From: Phoronis australis
Lineage: Eukaryota > Phoronida > Phoronidae
Length of the DNA: 64,000 bases
Direction of reading: 5' to 3'
Assembly: GCA_002633005.1 (NCBI GenBank)
Contig: NMRA01000029.1
Span: 637,119 to 701,118 of the forward strand
Shown here: positions 1 through 14,300 of the stretch, in pieces
How positions within the stretch are numbered: the stretch's first letter is position 1
How the letters are laid out: every line of letters begins with the position of its first letter
The notes under the pieces: generated by a model
The model's database searches: none
The model's input: only the letters and a program-made list of their open reading frames with translations
Told to the model about the DNA's origin: nothing
Position numbers and translations under genes: made by a program

Positions 1-1005
1 CATTTATTTTGTTTCTTGTCACGCAACAAACCCTTAGATGAAGACTAAACTCAAAAACATGTTTTGCACTCACTTGTGGCAAAAGAAATATTTTTTGCCA
101 TTATAATAGCAAATTGTTTTTGCATCAAAAATGAGTGTGCCCAAACCATGAATTGTGGAAAAATTTGACCAATTTATTGACTTGCCTAACCCTCTCTGAA
201 GAGTGCGGGAAGGGCGAGGGAAGCTTCTTGCGTGTAGTTTAGCGTCCATTGGTCACAAAGTTGATGTCCCATGGGATATTAATCCCTAAAACTGCCTTGA
301 GGTGACGATGTGGTGTCATCATTTCTAAAATGTACTGGTCTTTTTATACCAGCCTCTAAAAGAGTGTCATAACTAATCAAGTTGTAATCGATTTGTGATG
401 TACGGGTGGCCGATTTCAATATCAATACACTAAGGCCCATTTCTATTTGATTCTTTATTTTCAATTTCTCCCATTAGGTGTCTTGCAAAGTTATGGCTTG
501 TTTGCATCTTTTGAAGAGTGTTAATTAGATGTTGAACAAATAAACAGCTTAGTTTTGTTCGTTATTTGGAATCTTATCATATGAAGAATATTTATTTTGG
601 CAAGCTTAAAATCAATGAAGTGGGAAATTAACCAGTGCGTAATATTTGAGAAAAGATTGAATTAATTAGACACACAAGAACTGAATCAAAAACAATTAAC
701 AGTACTCCTAGCAAGAATCTATGAAATGTGTATTGTCCCAACCCTACAAAGTGCTGTAGGTTAGATTTTGATGTAAAGACAAAAGTTACTTTAATTTAGA
801 ACTAACCTTGCCATGATAGTTGGGTTCATGCTCAAGTTGTGTGTATGGTCATTACATCGAGAGACAACATGAGGAATAGCCCTAATGAATGTCTTTCTGC
901 TAGCATTTATTGACATGTTTAACATTCAACTTGACTGTTTTTTACATTTTGTTCGTTTGAATGCTTTCTTTATGTCTGTTTTTTTGAGATCATGATGTTT
1001 TCCAG

Positions 1006-4000
1006 GCATGGGAAGCTCCCTGTAATGGTGTTCATCCACGGTGGTGCTTACACTGCTGGGTCTAAGACACTTTATAGTGGCGTGAATTTGATTCAGTACG
1101 ATGTTGTGTATGTGGCTATTAACTACCGACTTGGAGTTCTGGGATTTTTGTCATCAGGTGGGTTTTGCTTGTTTTATTGTGACTTTGTTTATTAAACTGG
1201 AAGGCAACCTTTTTTCATGTCATTTTAGCAAAAATAAGGTTCGTTGATTATCTTAGACGTATTTTTCACTTAATTTTAGCTTTTCGCAATTTTATTAATA
1301 ATTTGTCCTCTACTCCGGAAGTGATGTTTTGGGAGGCAAGAATTTCGCGACAATTTCTTTTCATATAGTCCGACTGTGAGAGCTGTCGAATCAGTCATTG
1401 TTCTACCTCGGTTGTGATAAGTTCAGTCGTCGTTTTCTTTTGTTTACGAGTCAGTCAACATGCCACACTATTGCTGCGTACCAGGATGTACTCATTATCG
1501 CCCAGAGCCTGTAAGCAGCCCTGTTGCGATGTTGAGTGGGAGTGAATACAGGCCCAGTTAGACACCGAGTTCGTTCTCCAATGAATAGATCGGTGAGCCA
1601 AACACTGATAAGTTTATTGTGGACTTGTCTAAAGTATTGGACCTATTTAGAAGGTGCCAGGTGTATGGCGAGGGAGTCACACGGCGGGATGTTAGCACGT
1701 TGTGGGCTCAGGTAATCATCCACTGGGAGTGTGCCGTGGGACACTCGGGCAAGTGGGACAGTTGTTCCTCTGTCCATTAGACAATAATGAGTACATCCTG
1801 GCACACATCAACAATGTGACATGTTGACAGACTTGTAAACAAAAGCAAACAACGGCCGAACTTATAACAACCGAGGTAGAGCGATGACTGACTCGGCAGC
1901 TCTCACAGTCGGTCTATATGAAAAGAAATTGGCGCGAAATTCTTGCATCCCAAATGTCACTTCCGTAGTAGCAGACATTTAATTGTTTAAATTACAAAAA
2001 GCTGTAATGAATTGAAAAATATGTCTGGGATAATCAACGAACCTTATCTTTGATAAACGTGACATGAAAAAAGGTTGCATTCGTCTTTAAAAAATGATAT
2101 AATTATCGATTGATGTCACTAACACTTTAGATAACGTTTGAGAACAACATGTTTGGGTAAATGGAGATGAAAATACAATAATGATAATAAGTTCTTGAAT
2201 TTCAACATTATAATATATTGCTGTGAGGCACAGCCTGTCAAAATTTGTACAACTAGACATGCTGTGTCTCCTGGAAGGGTTTTAAACTAAGTAATAAGTG
2301 TTGTTCCCCTTAGAGGGATATGTTTTGACATGAGTAGATTACAGGGATGTTGGTCATGCTCTCAGCAGTAGGTCCATACCAACGGTCGGCATTACTTTTG
2401 TTAGGTGACAGCGTTGCCCCGGGAAACTATGGTTTAATGGATCAGCAGCTAGCTATAAAGTGGGTCAAGGAGAATATTGCCAAATTTGGCGGTGACCCTG
2501 ATGAGATCACCATATTTGGACAGTCAGCGGGTGCAGGTAGTGTGTCTGCACAGGTTCTGTCACCATCAAGCAAGGGACTCTTCAAGGTGAGCAGAAATTC
2601 CTGTCCAATTTGGCAAATAGGTTTGAAAGATGACGACACCTTCCCATTCTTGGATAAGTTCAATGTTTTAACACCCTTAAAAGCACAGCATGTGCGGTGC
2701 AGTTATGGGCGCATTTCAATGTTCCATGTTGTTCTTGTTTTCACATAATGGGAGAACTTGTGATTTGAAGGTCAGCTTTTTTTTCTTACACTAAAATCTC
2801 ACCCATTTAGGACACAATGCGGCGGACAATCAAAATTTTATTTCTTCATTCTTTTCATGGCAGAAAAGTAGTCCCATTCTAATGTTTTAACGTTTCAAAA
2901 CTCTTCGCCATACCTACATGCGTTGAGTGGGCATTTGCAACAATGTTAGAAGGGTTTGAGACTAACTGTGTTGGTCAGGAAAAGGGTGGACACATTGATT
3001 GTTATCAATTGAAGTAGTGTTAACCGATATTTGCTCAAAATTTGTTTCTTATTCAATGCTAACTTGTTATTGGTTGTGCTCCCATGTTCATTGTCATGTG
3101 TTTAACCGTGACAAATTGATCACTGACGTATTATTGGAAAACAAAAAAGTGTTATTTGGCTTGAAGTTCCAAGGTCGTGATAAACACGAGGAGTGGCTAA
3201 GGGTACAGATGAAAGATGATATCCACAATTTATGAAAGCTTGCCAAATCCTCCCATGGGATTTTGTTGAAAATCTTTTTGAATCCTTTTCTTTTAAGATT
3301 ATGTTGCATCCCCTAGCTGTTATAGAAATCTGTTCGAATAAATCGTGAAAATTATTTTCAAAATCTGTAACTAAACTGACTACCTGTAGGAGATTATTGG
3401 AGAAATAGTTCATGATTGCCAACCGTGGTGGTCATGGTGCCTCTGAAATTTGAAGTCAAATAAGTTGACATGTACATACTAGTTTCATAAATGCCATTTT
3501 GCCAAATCAAATAGACTGTAATTTTTTTATTTGATTTTGGAGTATGTTACATCACTGTTTAACGACTTGTGAACAATCCCTATGTTGAATGTTAAAATGT
3601 AAACTTTTCTGTTCCAGAGAGCTATTGCCCAGAGTGGATCCATTTTCTCCCCATGGAGTTGGGTAGATCAACCAAGAACTGTGTTTGATCGTTTTGCCGG
3701 TTTGAAAAACTGCTCAAAGGACATGACGAGAGCTACCCTTGAATGTCTACGCAACATTGATGCCATCGCGCTGAATTCCTTGGAGGCGATTCCCGCAGAC
3801 TTACAAAGGCAGCAGCTACTTATGACACCTGTTGCAGATGGTCGATTCTTTCCCGCTTCCCGATCACAGCTCCTCAGGGACTCTGCCTCAACGGATATCA
3901 CTTTCATGACGGGACACAATTTTGCCGATGGTTACGTCCTCGGCATTGGACCCCAATACTTCATGGGGGCGTCACTGTTGCTTTCGAATCCCGCTGCCAG

Positions 4001-7000
4001 GACTGCATTCGAGTTCCAATACGCAGACTTGCTAGAGATGCAGAATAGAACAACTCTCCATTACCAGAAAGAGGTCACAAACGCTATGACAGATTTCATG
4101 TTTTCAGCGCCTATAGATAAAGAGTCTCTCCTGCGTGTCAAGTGGGTGTTATTTCATTATTTTGTCAAAATCTACATGAAACTTGTGCTTGGCTGTCAAA
4201 TTTTATGTGGTTCATTGGCTATCTACAGATGCAAAACTAGAAATTTTATGTTAGGGTGCTGTCAAACGCAATTCGCCCAACATTTTTCAATGTCTCCCAA
4301 AAAGCCTTTGGAAGTCAAGTTGAGTGAGACAAGGTCGAATCTCGAAACTCAGACTTTGCAGAGATTCAAGCTTTATTCAGACTCGGACTTTAAAATTAAC
4401 CAACAACGCAGCATTGGTTGACTGCAAATTTTAGGATTTACTCAAAGCTTGTCATACAAAAGTTTGAGTTTAGTGCTGTAGAACAGAGCTTAGTCAGCCG
4501 GCCCTCAAGTCATAGCTTAGTCAGCCGGCCCTCAAGTCATTGAAAATTTTAATTCCTTATTAAGCTATATTTTTAACTTCAAGTGCTTTCATTTGAGGTG
4601 TTAAGTACGAAGTATCGGCAATACATTTGATCTGTGACGAAATTAATCAAACTTGCCTAGAGTGTAAAAAATTATTGCAGACGAGCACTGGCCTCACAGG
4701 TGGGCCCATTGCACTGATCATCTCTAACATTTTAAATGCTTCTTTTATCAATAGTTTATACTCAGCCAAGGAGCTTGAAACCTGACTCAAGGTCTGGCAG
4801 ACGAGTACCCAATTAGTAGGACTCGAACCCACGACCTTGAGTAGAGAAGACGGATAGTCATACCACTAGGACAGTCATAGTGGCTCCTGTCTAAAACGAA
4901 TTTTTTTCATTGATATCAAATGAATTTTAAACTTGCGTTACCTCCCTGAAAAATTATCATAATATAATCCTAGTGAGTATTGTGTTCTGAGACTGAAACA
5001 CTCCGACGGTGATGGTCACAAGTTTGTGCATTGTTTGTCTTCTTTTATCCCTCTTGCTCAGAACATCTCCTTAAAATGTCCCTGCAAGAAAAAATGACAA
5101 CAGAATAATAATTAGTATTCAGATTAGCATGCAATTATGGGTAGAGCAAGTTCATCACAAACGAACTCTACATGACATGACGTTTTTGCACATTTTTTTC
5201 AAATTTCGATATTCTTATTTGAAAGACACTCTTTGCCCAATTTTTTTTCATGTCCAAGTTTTTGTCAGCAGTTGAGCTGACGAATGAGAGTTGAGACAGG
5301 TCACCAGGCCCCTAATGTTGATCATATTACGGGGATTAATGTTCCCTGGAAGTCATGAACAAGTGAAGTACCCTGGTGGCCTTCAGTGTATTGACACATC
5401 ACTCTCAGTTAATGAACTGATAAGCCAAACATATTCTAAAAGTAAGATTGCAAATATGTGTCAACCAGGGCTCACGTTGGTTAGTAGATATTTTGATATG
5501 ATTCAAAATGAAATACAAAAATCAGCTTGAAAGTAGTAAGCCAGATTATTATTTTAGTTCACTCCAGTGACGGATTTGTAGGATTTACTCGGGAGGCACA
5601 ACCAAAAAAAAAAACGCTGACGGTGCAACAAGATAGTGCCACTGGTTCAGTAGACCCATCATTAATTTATAACCCAATCTCTGCTTGTCTCAAGCGTTAT
5701 TACGTGCTCCACTGCTATTCTTTGTAGGTATGGTGGTAAAACCTATCGATATTTCTATGAACATCCGAGCAAAGGCAAGCCTGATTTTGTCCGAGGAGAT
5801 CATGGTGGCGAACTGGATTTCTTATTTGGCTGGAGTCCTGCCAACTACACTAGAGATGACTTACGAATCACCCACATTATAAGTAGACTGTGGACCAACT
5901 TTGCAACTACGGGGTGAGTACAGAGTGGGTAATCGGCTGAATTGGGTGTTGATAAGGGAATTATAACTGCCCATTTGTTGTAGTGCCCCCATAATCACAT
6001 ATTTTTTCCACCAGAGTTTACTAAACTCAGGTTTATTTCATTGGAAACGAAAGGGTAGTATTGTAGTGCATTGTCTGTGGATGATACGGTTAAAAAAATG
6101 TTGCAGGTGGTCTGGTACGCGTTGTGCCAGACATGCGCAGGCCACTCATCTGGGCCTATTGCACTGATCACCTGGAACCAATAACTGCAGGCAGTCTTGT
6201 ACAGGCTGTAACAGACGTGCGCAGGCAAGGCTTGTTGGCTCATTGCAGTGTTTACCTGGAACCATTTTTGTGTGTATTGTCCTCATCTCTGTCTGTGTGT
6301 CTGGCATCCGCAGCATGTATTTCCTGAACCCCTTACAGGATCTTGATGAGATGTGGTTGATATGTTTCTATAGAGCTGACATCAGATGACGACCAATTTT
6401 GGTTGGATATGACTTCCGGTGTGCTCCCCAGGTCCTCAATGGATTTTCATGAAATTTGGAGCTTAAGCATCAATTAGTAAGATGATGATTGAAAAGAGGT
6501 TTTTCACGGTCTTAGTGAAGGTATGTTTCTAAGTAAAATCAACTTATTCGTAGACCGTGGAATTGGAGGTTCGAACGTTTCAAACTGTGCTCCACAGTTC
6601 TTTTTCAACGACTATTTGGGGGGCGTCCTGGTTTCCGGTCCTTCTGTCGCCCGGAAGTGGTATAGTATAGTAGATCAACGGGAGTTACAGACCTTGGTCT
6701 TGGTTCAAAACCAAAAAGCCTTCCATGAACCGAGACCAAGGTTTGCAACTCCCTCCACTCTACGATACTATACTACTTCTGGGTAACAGAAGGACCGGAA
6801 ACCAGGACGCCTCCTTACTAGTCGTCGAAAAAGAACTGTGGAGCACAGTTCGAAACGTTCGAACCTCCAATTCCGCGGTCTACGAGTAAGTTGATTTTAT
6901 TTGCAAACATAGTGAGATGATGCTATCATCCTGTTTTTGAACAGATTCAAGGTGTTTTGCCCTACCTAGTGGCCATTTTTACTGTTTCAAGTCTCTGTTT

Positions 7001-8382
7001 TTTTCTAGTAAAATTCGCATCATGGAAAGTTTTTAAACTTTGTTTTTTAAAACATCTCACAAAGGGAAAAACTGTATTCGTTTCGGAGACCGACCACCAT
7101 AGATTACAATAAATGCGTTCCCTGAAACAAATTTTTCTAAGTGCCCGGCGCTTATGTTGGAGAATACGGTATATACCAAATGCAGAATGAAGACACGTGA
7201 CTCAGCGACATAAACAGACTGTGTATTAACATTGCCTGCAGTGGGTGATTACAGTCTTACAAAGTCTCGAAATAGTTGCACTCAATAGTGCTACGTCAAA
7301 TGAGGCAAAAAATTCAGCCATGAGTGAATTTAGCCATCCTTTGGCACATAGGTAGTATTGGTGAATAAAAGAGAAGTCAGACTTGTGGGTAAAATTCTCT
7401 TTAGAATGGACAGTGTATTAACTGGATGAACTTTAAACTTATCAATTAAAGATCTGATGTATTTGCGTGCTTTTAACTATGCTAATGACTTGTCTATAGC
7501 AGGAAATAAACGACAACGCTATTTGAACATCATCTAAACAAAGTGCAGTAAAGTTGTATTCAATGACAACTTGTCAATGTGAAAACAAAAAATTCTGCAA
7601 ATAGGTAACCTTTGGACTATTGACGTACCTTGGGGGCTCAAATAACCCGCATCATGCAGTATTATTCCCCAACACCACGTCACAATACTTACCAGACACG
7701 GTTCAGTGATTTATGGCGGATCATTTTCAACACAAAACTCGTTCTTTAAAACTTTTGGCAATGTCCAACCTACTATATATTTACATTGTCACTATATGTT
7801 GTGTTTCTAACTAATTTGTCCAAGCAAACACAGAGATAAGAAATTAGTGTGCACTGCATGTTCCACTTTAGTGTTTTTCATTACATTTCCCATGTTTTGG
7901 AATATAAACCTGTTAGAATTAGGTTTTTCTTAATTCCACAATTAACCACATTTTGAGATTTAAAATTTCTAAGTTTTTTGAGGAGTTTTCGTTACTCAAG
8001 TTTAAATTGATTTTTGTATTTAAAAAGATGAAGATGAGAAGGAAGATTTTGGGTCAGGAAGTCTACCTTAATCTTTGTAGGGACCCTAACAAGGGAGTTC
8101 CTCTTCATAACTTCGAATGGCCTCCGTATACCGCAAAAGAACCAATCCTGCTTCACCTGACGTCTGACCTTGGGCAACCAGGGGTCAAATCAAATTTGTC
8201 TCTTGAGGTGGATGGCAAATTGCTTCGATCAGATGACATAAATTTTATGAATGAGTTGCTGCCAAACCTAGAAGCATCTAAGCCACGTCCGTGTTCTACC
8301 ATAGCTCCCCCTGTTGACACAGATCCGCCAAAGGTTACACTGGCTCAGGGAGAGCTTCTTGGCCACCGGCTGAAGTCTGAAT
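1006..8382 (+). CDS. Esterase domain A (exons 3-7; N-terminal part lies outside the window)
   Basis: Exons 1006-1157, 2405-2586, 3618-4141, 5728-5913 and most of 8081-8382. Visible landmarks in order are the oxyanion-hole motif [32 protein letters not shown], the nucleophile elbow FGQSAGAG (Ser), the SQSG stretch after it, a Cys pair (KNC...LECL), the acid region GHNFADGY (Asp, as in CEL, not the Glu of cholinesterases), the His region [13 protein letters not shown], and WTNFATTG followed by DPNKG as in CEL. No triad residue is missing. Oddities are HGGA instead of HGGG, GQSAG instead of GESAG, and GDHGGE instead of GDHADE. The last exon runs without a stop through the domain's C-terminus into [15 protein letters not shown], which is the opening strand of the next esterase domain. 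Confidence 0.88.
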
Positions 8383-11300
8383 GTAGGTGAAATTTGATAC
8401 ATTGTATTAAAAATCTGTGAAATGTAATCTAGATTGTTCTGTACATAGGTTTTGATGATAGATTTTGAGTTATACTATAGCTTATGATAGTAAATTTGAT
8501 TTGCTCACAGGTTTCCCTATGAGTTGTACAAGAAGGTCCCATATGCTGGAAATCTACGGTGGAGGTTGTCAAAACCACACCCTGGATGGAGGGGGGGGGC
8601 AAGGCTAGTACAGAATGTGTCTTCGGTCTGTCCCAGTCGTCTATTATTTAATAATTGATTGCGAATTAAGTAACTAACCTTGAATTCCTGTGTTATGCAG
8701 ATGATATGTTTCCGTACGAGCTGTATAATGAGATTCCCTACGCTGAACCCCCTGTGGGAGACCTTCGGTGGAGAGCACCAAAACCTCACCCTGGGTGGAA
8801 GGGGGTAAGGCCTGTACAGAACGTGGCTTCAGCCTGCCCTAACCAATACCCTGTGTTTGGAAATGTAACGGAAAAGGAGGACTGCCTGTATCTGGATGTC
8901 TATGTTCCTTATGGTGTACAAAAGTTGGGGTAAGAACTTACCATTACCATCAGGGTAGGAAGTGAACACTACCGTATAAATGGTACATTAATTAGGTTAC
9001 AAAGAACTTACCTTTGCCATTAGGGTAGGAAGTGAACACTATAATATAAATGATACATCAGGTAAGAACTTACCATAACTATCATGATAGGAAATGCACA
9101 CGTATGATATAAATGGTACATTAATTAGAGTACAAAGAACTTACCATTACCATCAGGATAGGAAATGAACACTACAATATAAATGGTACATTGTGGTAAG
9201 AGCTGAACACTACCATCCATCATGGTGTTGCGATGTATTAACCAAGTGGAGTAGGCCATGCACTTGTCATAAGACAATAAAACAAACTATGTTATAGACG
9301 TTCATCCAGATGGTTTTGTTAAAATATTAGTTTCTCTTCTAGCCCTGTGATTGGCTATCATGTCATATAATTTGGGTCATCGAAATTTACTTTTGGTCAT
9401 TCTTTTATCTACTTTGTTTTATCAATTTGTTAATAAACTAAGATTATTTTCAAAATTAAACTTTTTGATAATTTGGCCTTTGCAATCATTATAATGAAAA
9501 ACCAAAACATTATTTAAAAATGTGCCATTGCATAACCTGCATTGTTTACAATTTACCCAGGCAGTACTCTCATGGAAGTAATGGTGGTGTGTCACTCGGA
9601 TGGGTGACTTTTTCACGACTAGCTTCCTTATGAAAATGTGGTTTTGGGACTATATTTGCAACGAAAGGATTCACTTTTTTGGATTACATTGTCACTGTAC
9701 AAATGAGTCCATTTTTGTAGCAGATTTCTCTCGGTTTTATATTTTACAATGGTTTGTTGTATTAAAAGAAATATACTGCAACGGGGTGTTCTGTTCAAAT
9801 TTAATTCAATAAATGAGCGTTTTGTAGAGTTTAAAACTACTACAAAAAATTATGATATGGGGACATGCCGACTAGCTCGCTAAAAGGGTGGGTACATTTC
9901 CTAATTTCTTAACAGCACACCCTGTCAAGAATTTTGACGAGTACCCTTTGAATAATTTATGTCTCTGTTTTCAGTTCACGTCGCCTACCTGTCATGGTTT
10001 TCATACATGGTGGAGGATTTATGAATCGTCACAAAAACATGTTTGATGGCAGTGTCCTCATTACTCAAGACATCATCTATGCCGTTATGAATTATCGCTT
10101 GGGACCTCTTGGATTCCTCTCTACAGGTTAGTGTCTTTATCAAGTACTACAAACTGTTAATGGTGAGAACAATAAAAAGTTGCTGTAAAAATGAAATCAA
10201 AGCAGAAGTCTTCTTTTCACAGTCCAATATATTTTACAAAACAGTAATATTACATTAACATTAAAGATGTATTTGCATGCTGATAACTATGCTAATGTAT
10301 AGCAGGAACTAAACGACAATGTTATCTTAACATCGTCTATACTAAACAAAGTGCAGTTGTATTTCATTAACAGCTTGTAAGTGTGACAACGAAAAATGCT
10401 GCAAATAGGTGACCTTTGCACTAATTGCACACCTTTCGGTTTAGCTAAATTCTGCTGAAAACATGGTCACGATACCTAGTTAACGGAAGATTTGGTAAAA
10501 CCTCAAAAATGAAACGCCGTGCTTTTTGCTTTACTTCTACCGAGTTAAAGTGTACAGTTCTGTAGATATTTGCGTAAAACATGGACTGGCTTGTCAATAA
10601 GGTCCTAGATAAACTTAACGACAGATTGTTAGAAAGCCACAAAAGTTTATCAAATTCTACACTCGGGTTTCTCACTTTGCTCTAGCATGTTTTTCATTAA
10701 GCAAAACTTTAATGACACAGCACTTGTCTCTGTACTGCGTCATTTTATTTCTCATTTTATTTCTTCTTGATAATGAAACAAGGCGTTTCGAAATACCATT
10801 CATCTTTTAATCGTTTACGTTATGCTCTGTTGAATGTCGAACTTTGTTTCAAAGATACGATCAAAATGGAATCAAGATACAACAACAACTGTACAACAAC
10901 AACAAGACTGTCTTATAATTGTTGTGTCTTTAACAAGTTTACCACTTTCAGAAAAGATGTACTCTTACCGAGTTAAAATCTACAGTTTTTGTAGATTTTT
11001 GGGCTAAATGTGCAGACTTGTCGAGTATGTCCTACATAGCTTTAAATCTTAAAATGGTAGTATAGCCAGCTACCTCCCTGCAATGACTGGACTTCATTTT
11101 CACTGCAGTCTTGCACCTAGATTATGGGAAGTGTTACTACTAATAGATATCTAGAATTTTTACCTTCCTACAAACCTCTTCATTCATGTTTTCACCAACA
11201 GGGGACAGCACCTTACCAGGGAACTATGGTGTTCTGGATCAACAACTGGCGCTTGGTTGGGTGAAGGTGAACATTGAAAAGTTTGGAGGGAATCCTGAAA

Positions 11301-14300
11301 AGATCACAATATTTGGGGTTTCTGCAGGCGGTATTAGTGTGACTTCCCACATGGTATCACCATTGAGCAAAGGTCTATTCAATGTAAGTCAGACTGATGC
11401 TTTAATGTTTTGTAGGAAAAATCATAAAATAGTCATGGCTTCACTTAACTTAACTATCAGAAGTTTGTGCTATGAAGGTTTTAGTAGCGCTTAAAAGAAT
11501 TTATTAATGTTTTTACAAAAATTGAAGTTGTTTTATTTTAAAGCAAATGAGGGGATTTTTTCTTAATTAATAAATTGCAAATTGATTGTGTTTGAAATTA
11601 TGGACATTTTCTGAAACAGTGTTATGATGTTGGTGACAGTTTGAGCAGCAAGGTGGAAAAAGGGGGTTCAAAAGTCAATGATTAAACTGCATTACATCAA
11701 CCCCTTGTGTGTTTGTAAAATGTTTGTTGTAACTGAAGTTCAATTTGTATATAGCACAGTTGGCTTGAGAGTGGAATGTTCCAGGCGAGTGTAAGCTAAG
11801 TCTTGAAAATTATTGTGTTTAACAAGTGAATCAATATTTGTGCTCTTACAGCGAGTTATTTCCCAAAGCGGCTCCATACTTGCCCAGTATGCCGTCTCCG
11901 ACAAATCAGATGCCCAGAGAACATTCCGAGCAGTTTTGCGCCACAACAACTGCACCAGCACCAACGAGTCCAAGAATCTCGAATGCTTGCGAGCTAAGGA
12001 TCCCATCGCGCTCTGCAAAAACCTGCCTGCCTTTGCCAACTTTAATCCAGTTGTCGACGGTGTCTTCCTACCAAAATCTCCACTGGAGCTGATTGAAGAC
12101 AATGTCACCACCAGTGTTGACTTGATGATTGGACATAGCCAGGCAGACGGGTACACGTTCTCGCTCTTCGGAGGTGATATTTATGAGTTGGCTAACGCTA
12201 AGACGCCTTGGGAACGTGCAGCCATCAAATTCCAGTACAACGAGGCTCTGGAGACTAAGAATGCTGAGCTGATAACTAATATGCTGACAGATTTCATGTT
12301 CGCATCGCCAGCTGAACGCACGGCTAAAATTAATTTAAGGTATTTTAAATGCTTAATCACTTAGCTTTGTTTCAAATGCAAGTGAAATTTCAAACACTTT
12401 ATATATACGTGTGTGTGTGTTGTGTGTGTGTTGTGTGTGTGCGTGCGTGCGTGCGTGCGTGCGTGCGTGTGTGTGGCTAATTATGAATATTTCAGCCGAA
12501 GGTACCTAGTTAAAAACTTTAGGTGGACCTGGATGACTCATTGTCAACATCAGCTTTTAGGTTTCCCAATATCGCAAGAATTTCATTTTTATGCGCCCAC
12601 ATATTTATATGTGGACGCATTATGCCGTCATCTGCGTCCGTCCGGGCGGCGTCCGGCGTCCGCTGCTCTATCTCCAAAACCCTTTGACATACATTCATGA
12701 AATTTGGCACATATGTTCCATTCATGAATGGGAAGGCATGTGCGAACTTTCGGACGGATCCGACTACCAGTGTGCCCCCTAGTGGCAATTTTAGTTTTTT
12801 ACGCTTACCTTTGTATCTTCAAAAGTCGTGAACGGATTTTCATGACATTTGGTATGTAGGCACCTATTAGTGAGATGACGCTATCCTGCCGTTTTCAGAT
12901 GGATTCGACATAGTTTGCGCCACCTAGTGGCCATTTTTAGTGTTTTCGAGTCTGTTTTTGTGCGTCCACCCCTCTATCAACCAAACCGCTCAAAGGATGA
13001 TTGTGAAAATTGGCATGTATATGCTTACTATGTAGAGGACGGTTGNNNNNNNNNNNNNNNNNNNNNNNNNNNNNNNNNNNNNNNNNNNNNNNNNNNNNNN
13101 NNNNNNNNNNNNNNNNNNNNNNNNNNNNNNNNNNNNNNNNNNNNNNNNNNNNNNNNNNNNNNNNNNNNNNNNNNNNNNNNNNNNNNNNNNNNNNNNNNNN
13201 NNNNNNNNNNNNNNNNNNNNNNNNNNNNNNNNNNNNNNNNNNNNNNNNNNNNNNNNNNNNNNNNNNNNNNNNNNNNNNNNNNNNNNNNNNNNNNNNNNNN
13301 NNNNNNNNNNNNNNNNNNNNNNNNNNNNNNNNNNNNNNNNNNNNNNNNNNNNNNNNNNNNNNNNNNNNNNNNNNNNNNNNNNNNNNNNNNNNNNNNNNNN
13401 NNNNNNNNNNNAAGGAAAAGTTCCAAGTAGAAATTTGTTTCTGGCATTCTAATGCTGTGCTAATCTCGTATGTTGGTAAATTTGTTTTTAATTCTATGTT
13501 TCTGTGGTGCTTTAAGCAACTGGTGTATAGGATGTGCTTGTATTATGAAGATTACTCACATTTTGCCCCTAGCCTATTGAGGAGACAATGACCATGCCTT
13601 TCCATTTTGCTAAGTACAACATACTACATATATGCCCTCTACTGGCCACTTTATGGTACCAATAAACAACCCTAGAAGGATACCGTATGCGGTGCAATTG
13701 TGGGCGCATTTCAACGCTCTGCGTTGCTCTTGTTTTAAATAAAGTGGTCATGGTTGTCGCAAATCACAAAATCAGTGTATTTTTATTGTTGAGCAATGCA
13801 GATTCAAGATTTCAAAGCTTGTTATACATTTATGATATTCATCGCATTGTGGTAAGAGTGGAAAGACATTTTGATGTACCAACATAATACATGTTGCTGC
13901 ATTATGCCGTCATCCCTGCATGTCCAGCATTCACTGCTGTATATTCAAAGCTCCTGGATGGATGCTCATGAAATTTTCGTAGACATGTTTTTATCATAAA
14001 TAGGACAGGCTAAGTGAATTTTCAGACAAATCCCACTATCGGAGTGCTGCCTGGTGAAAATTTTTATTTTTACGTTTTCCTGCATCCCTTCGGAGTTCCT
14101 TGACTGATTGTCGTGAAATTTGTCATATAGCTATCGGTTAAGGAGGCGACTACGCCTTCTTGTTTTTCATTGGATTCAATATAGTCTGCGTCACTTAGTG
14201 GTTGTTTTAATTGTCTTTTGAGTCTTTTTTTGGCATCTGCCTCTCTATTGGCCAAACCACTCTTACTGATAATGAAAATACGTGTTCTTACTGGGAAGAA

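Larger units (their letters stand above)
1..6100 (+). repeat. Intragenic segmental duplication, copy in domain A
   Basis: The sequence from the first base of the window to about 6100 matches 17357 to about 23215 in order, through introns as well as exons. For example, the first bases of the window match 17357 onward, and the introns after 1157, 2586, 4141 and 5913 match those after 18635, 19116, 20236 and 22417. Differences are mostly point changes plus a few insertions: a THAP element at 1201-2090, about 430 bases around 2970-3400, and a 27-bp duplication at 4487-4540, all present only here. Past about 6100 the introns no longer match. Confidence 0.88.

Noticed and set aside
6523-6786. Plus-strand open frame of 87 codons
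   Set aside because: It is produced by the two arms of a palindrome.
8081-8701. Separate gene starting at domain B
   Set aside because: There is no in-frame signal peptide or stop between A and B, and the C-terminus of A and the first strand of B share one exon with a matching phase-1 donor.
12591-13736. CRISPR-like or satellite array
   Set aside because: The repeats are diverged modules of about 150 bp within an inverted-repeat element in an animal genome, not short direct repeats with unique spacers.
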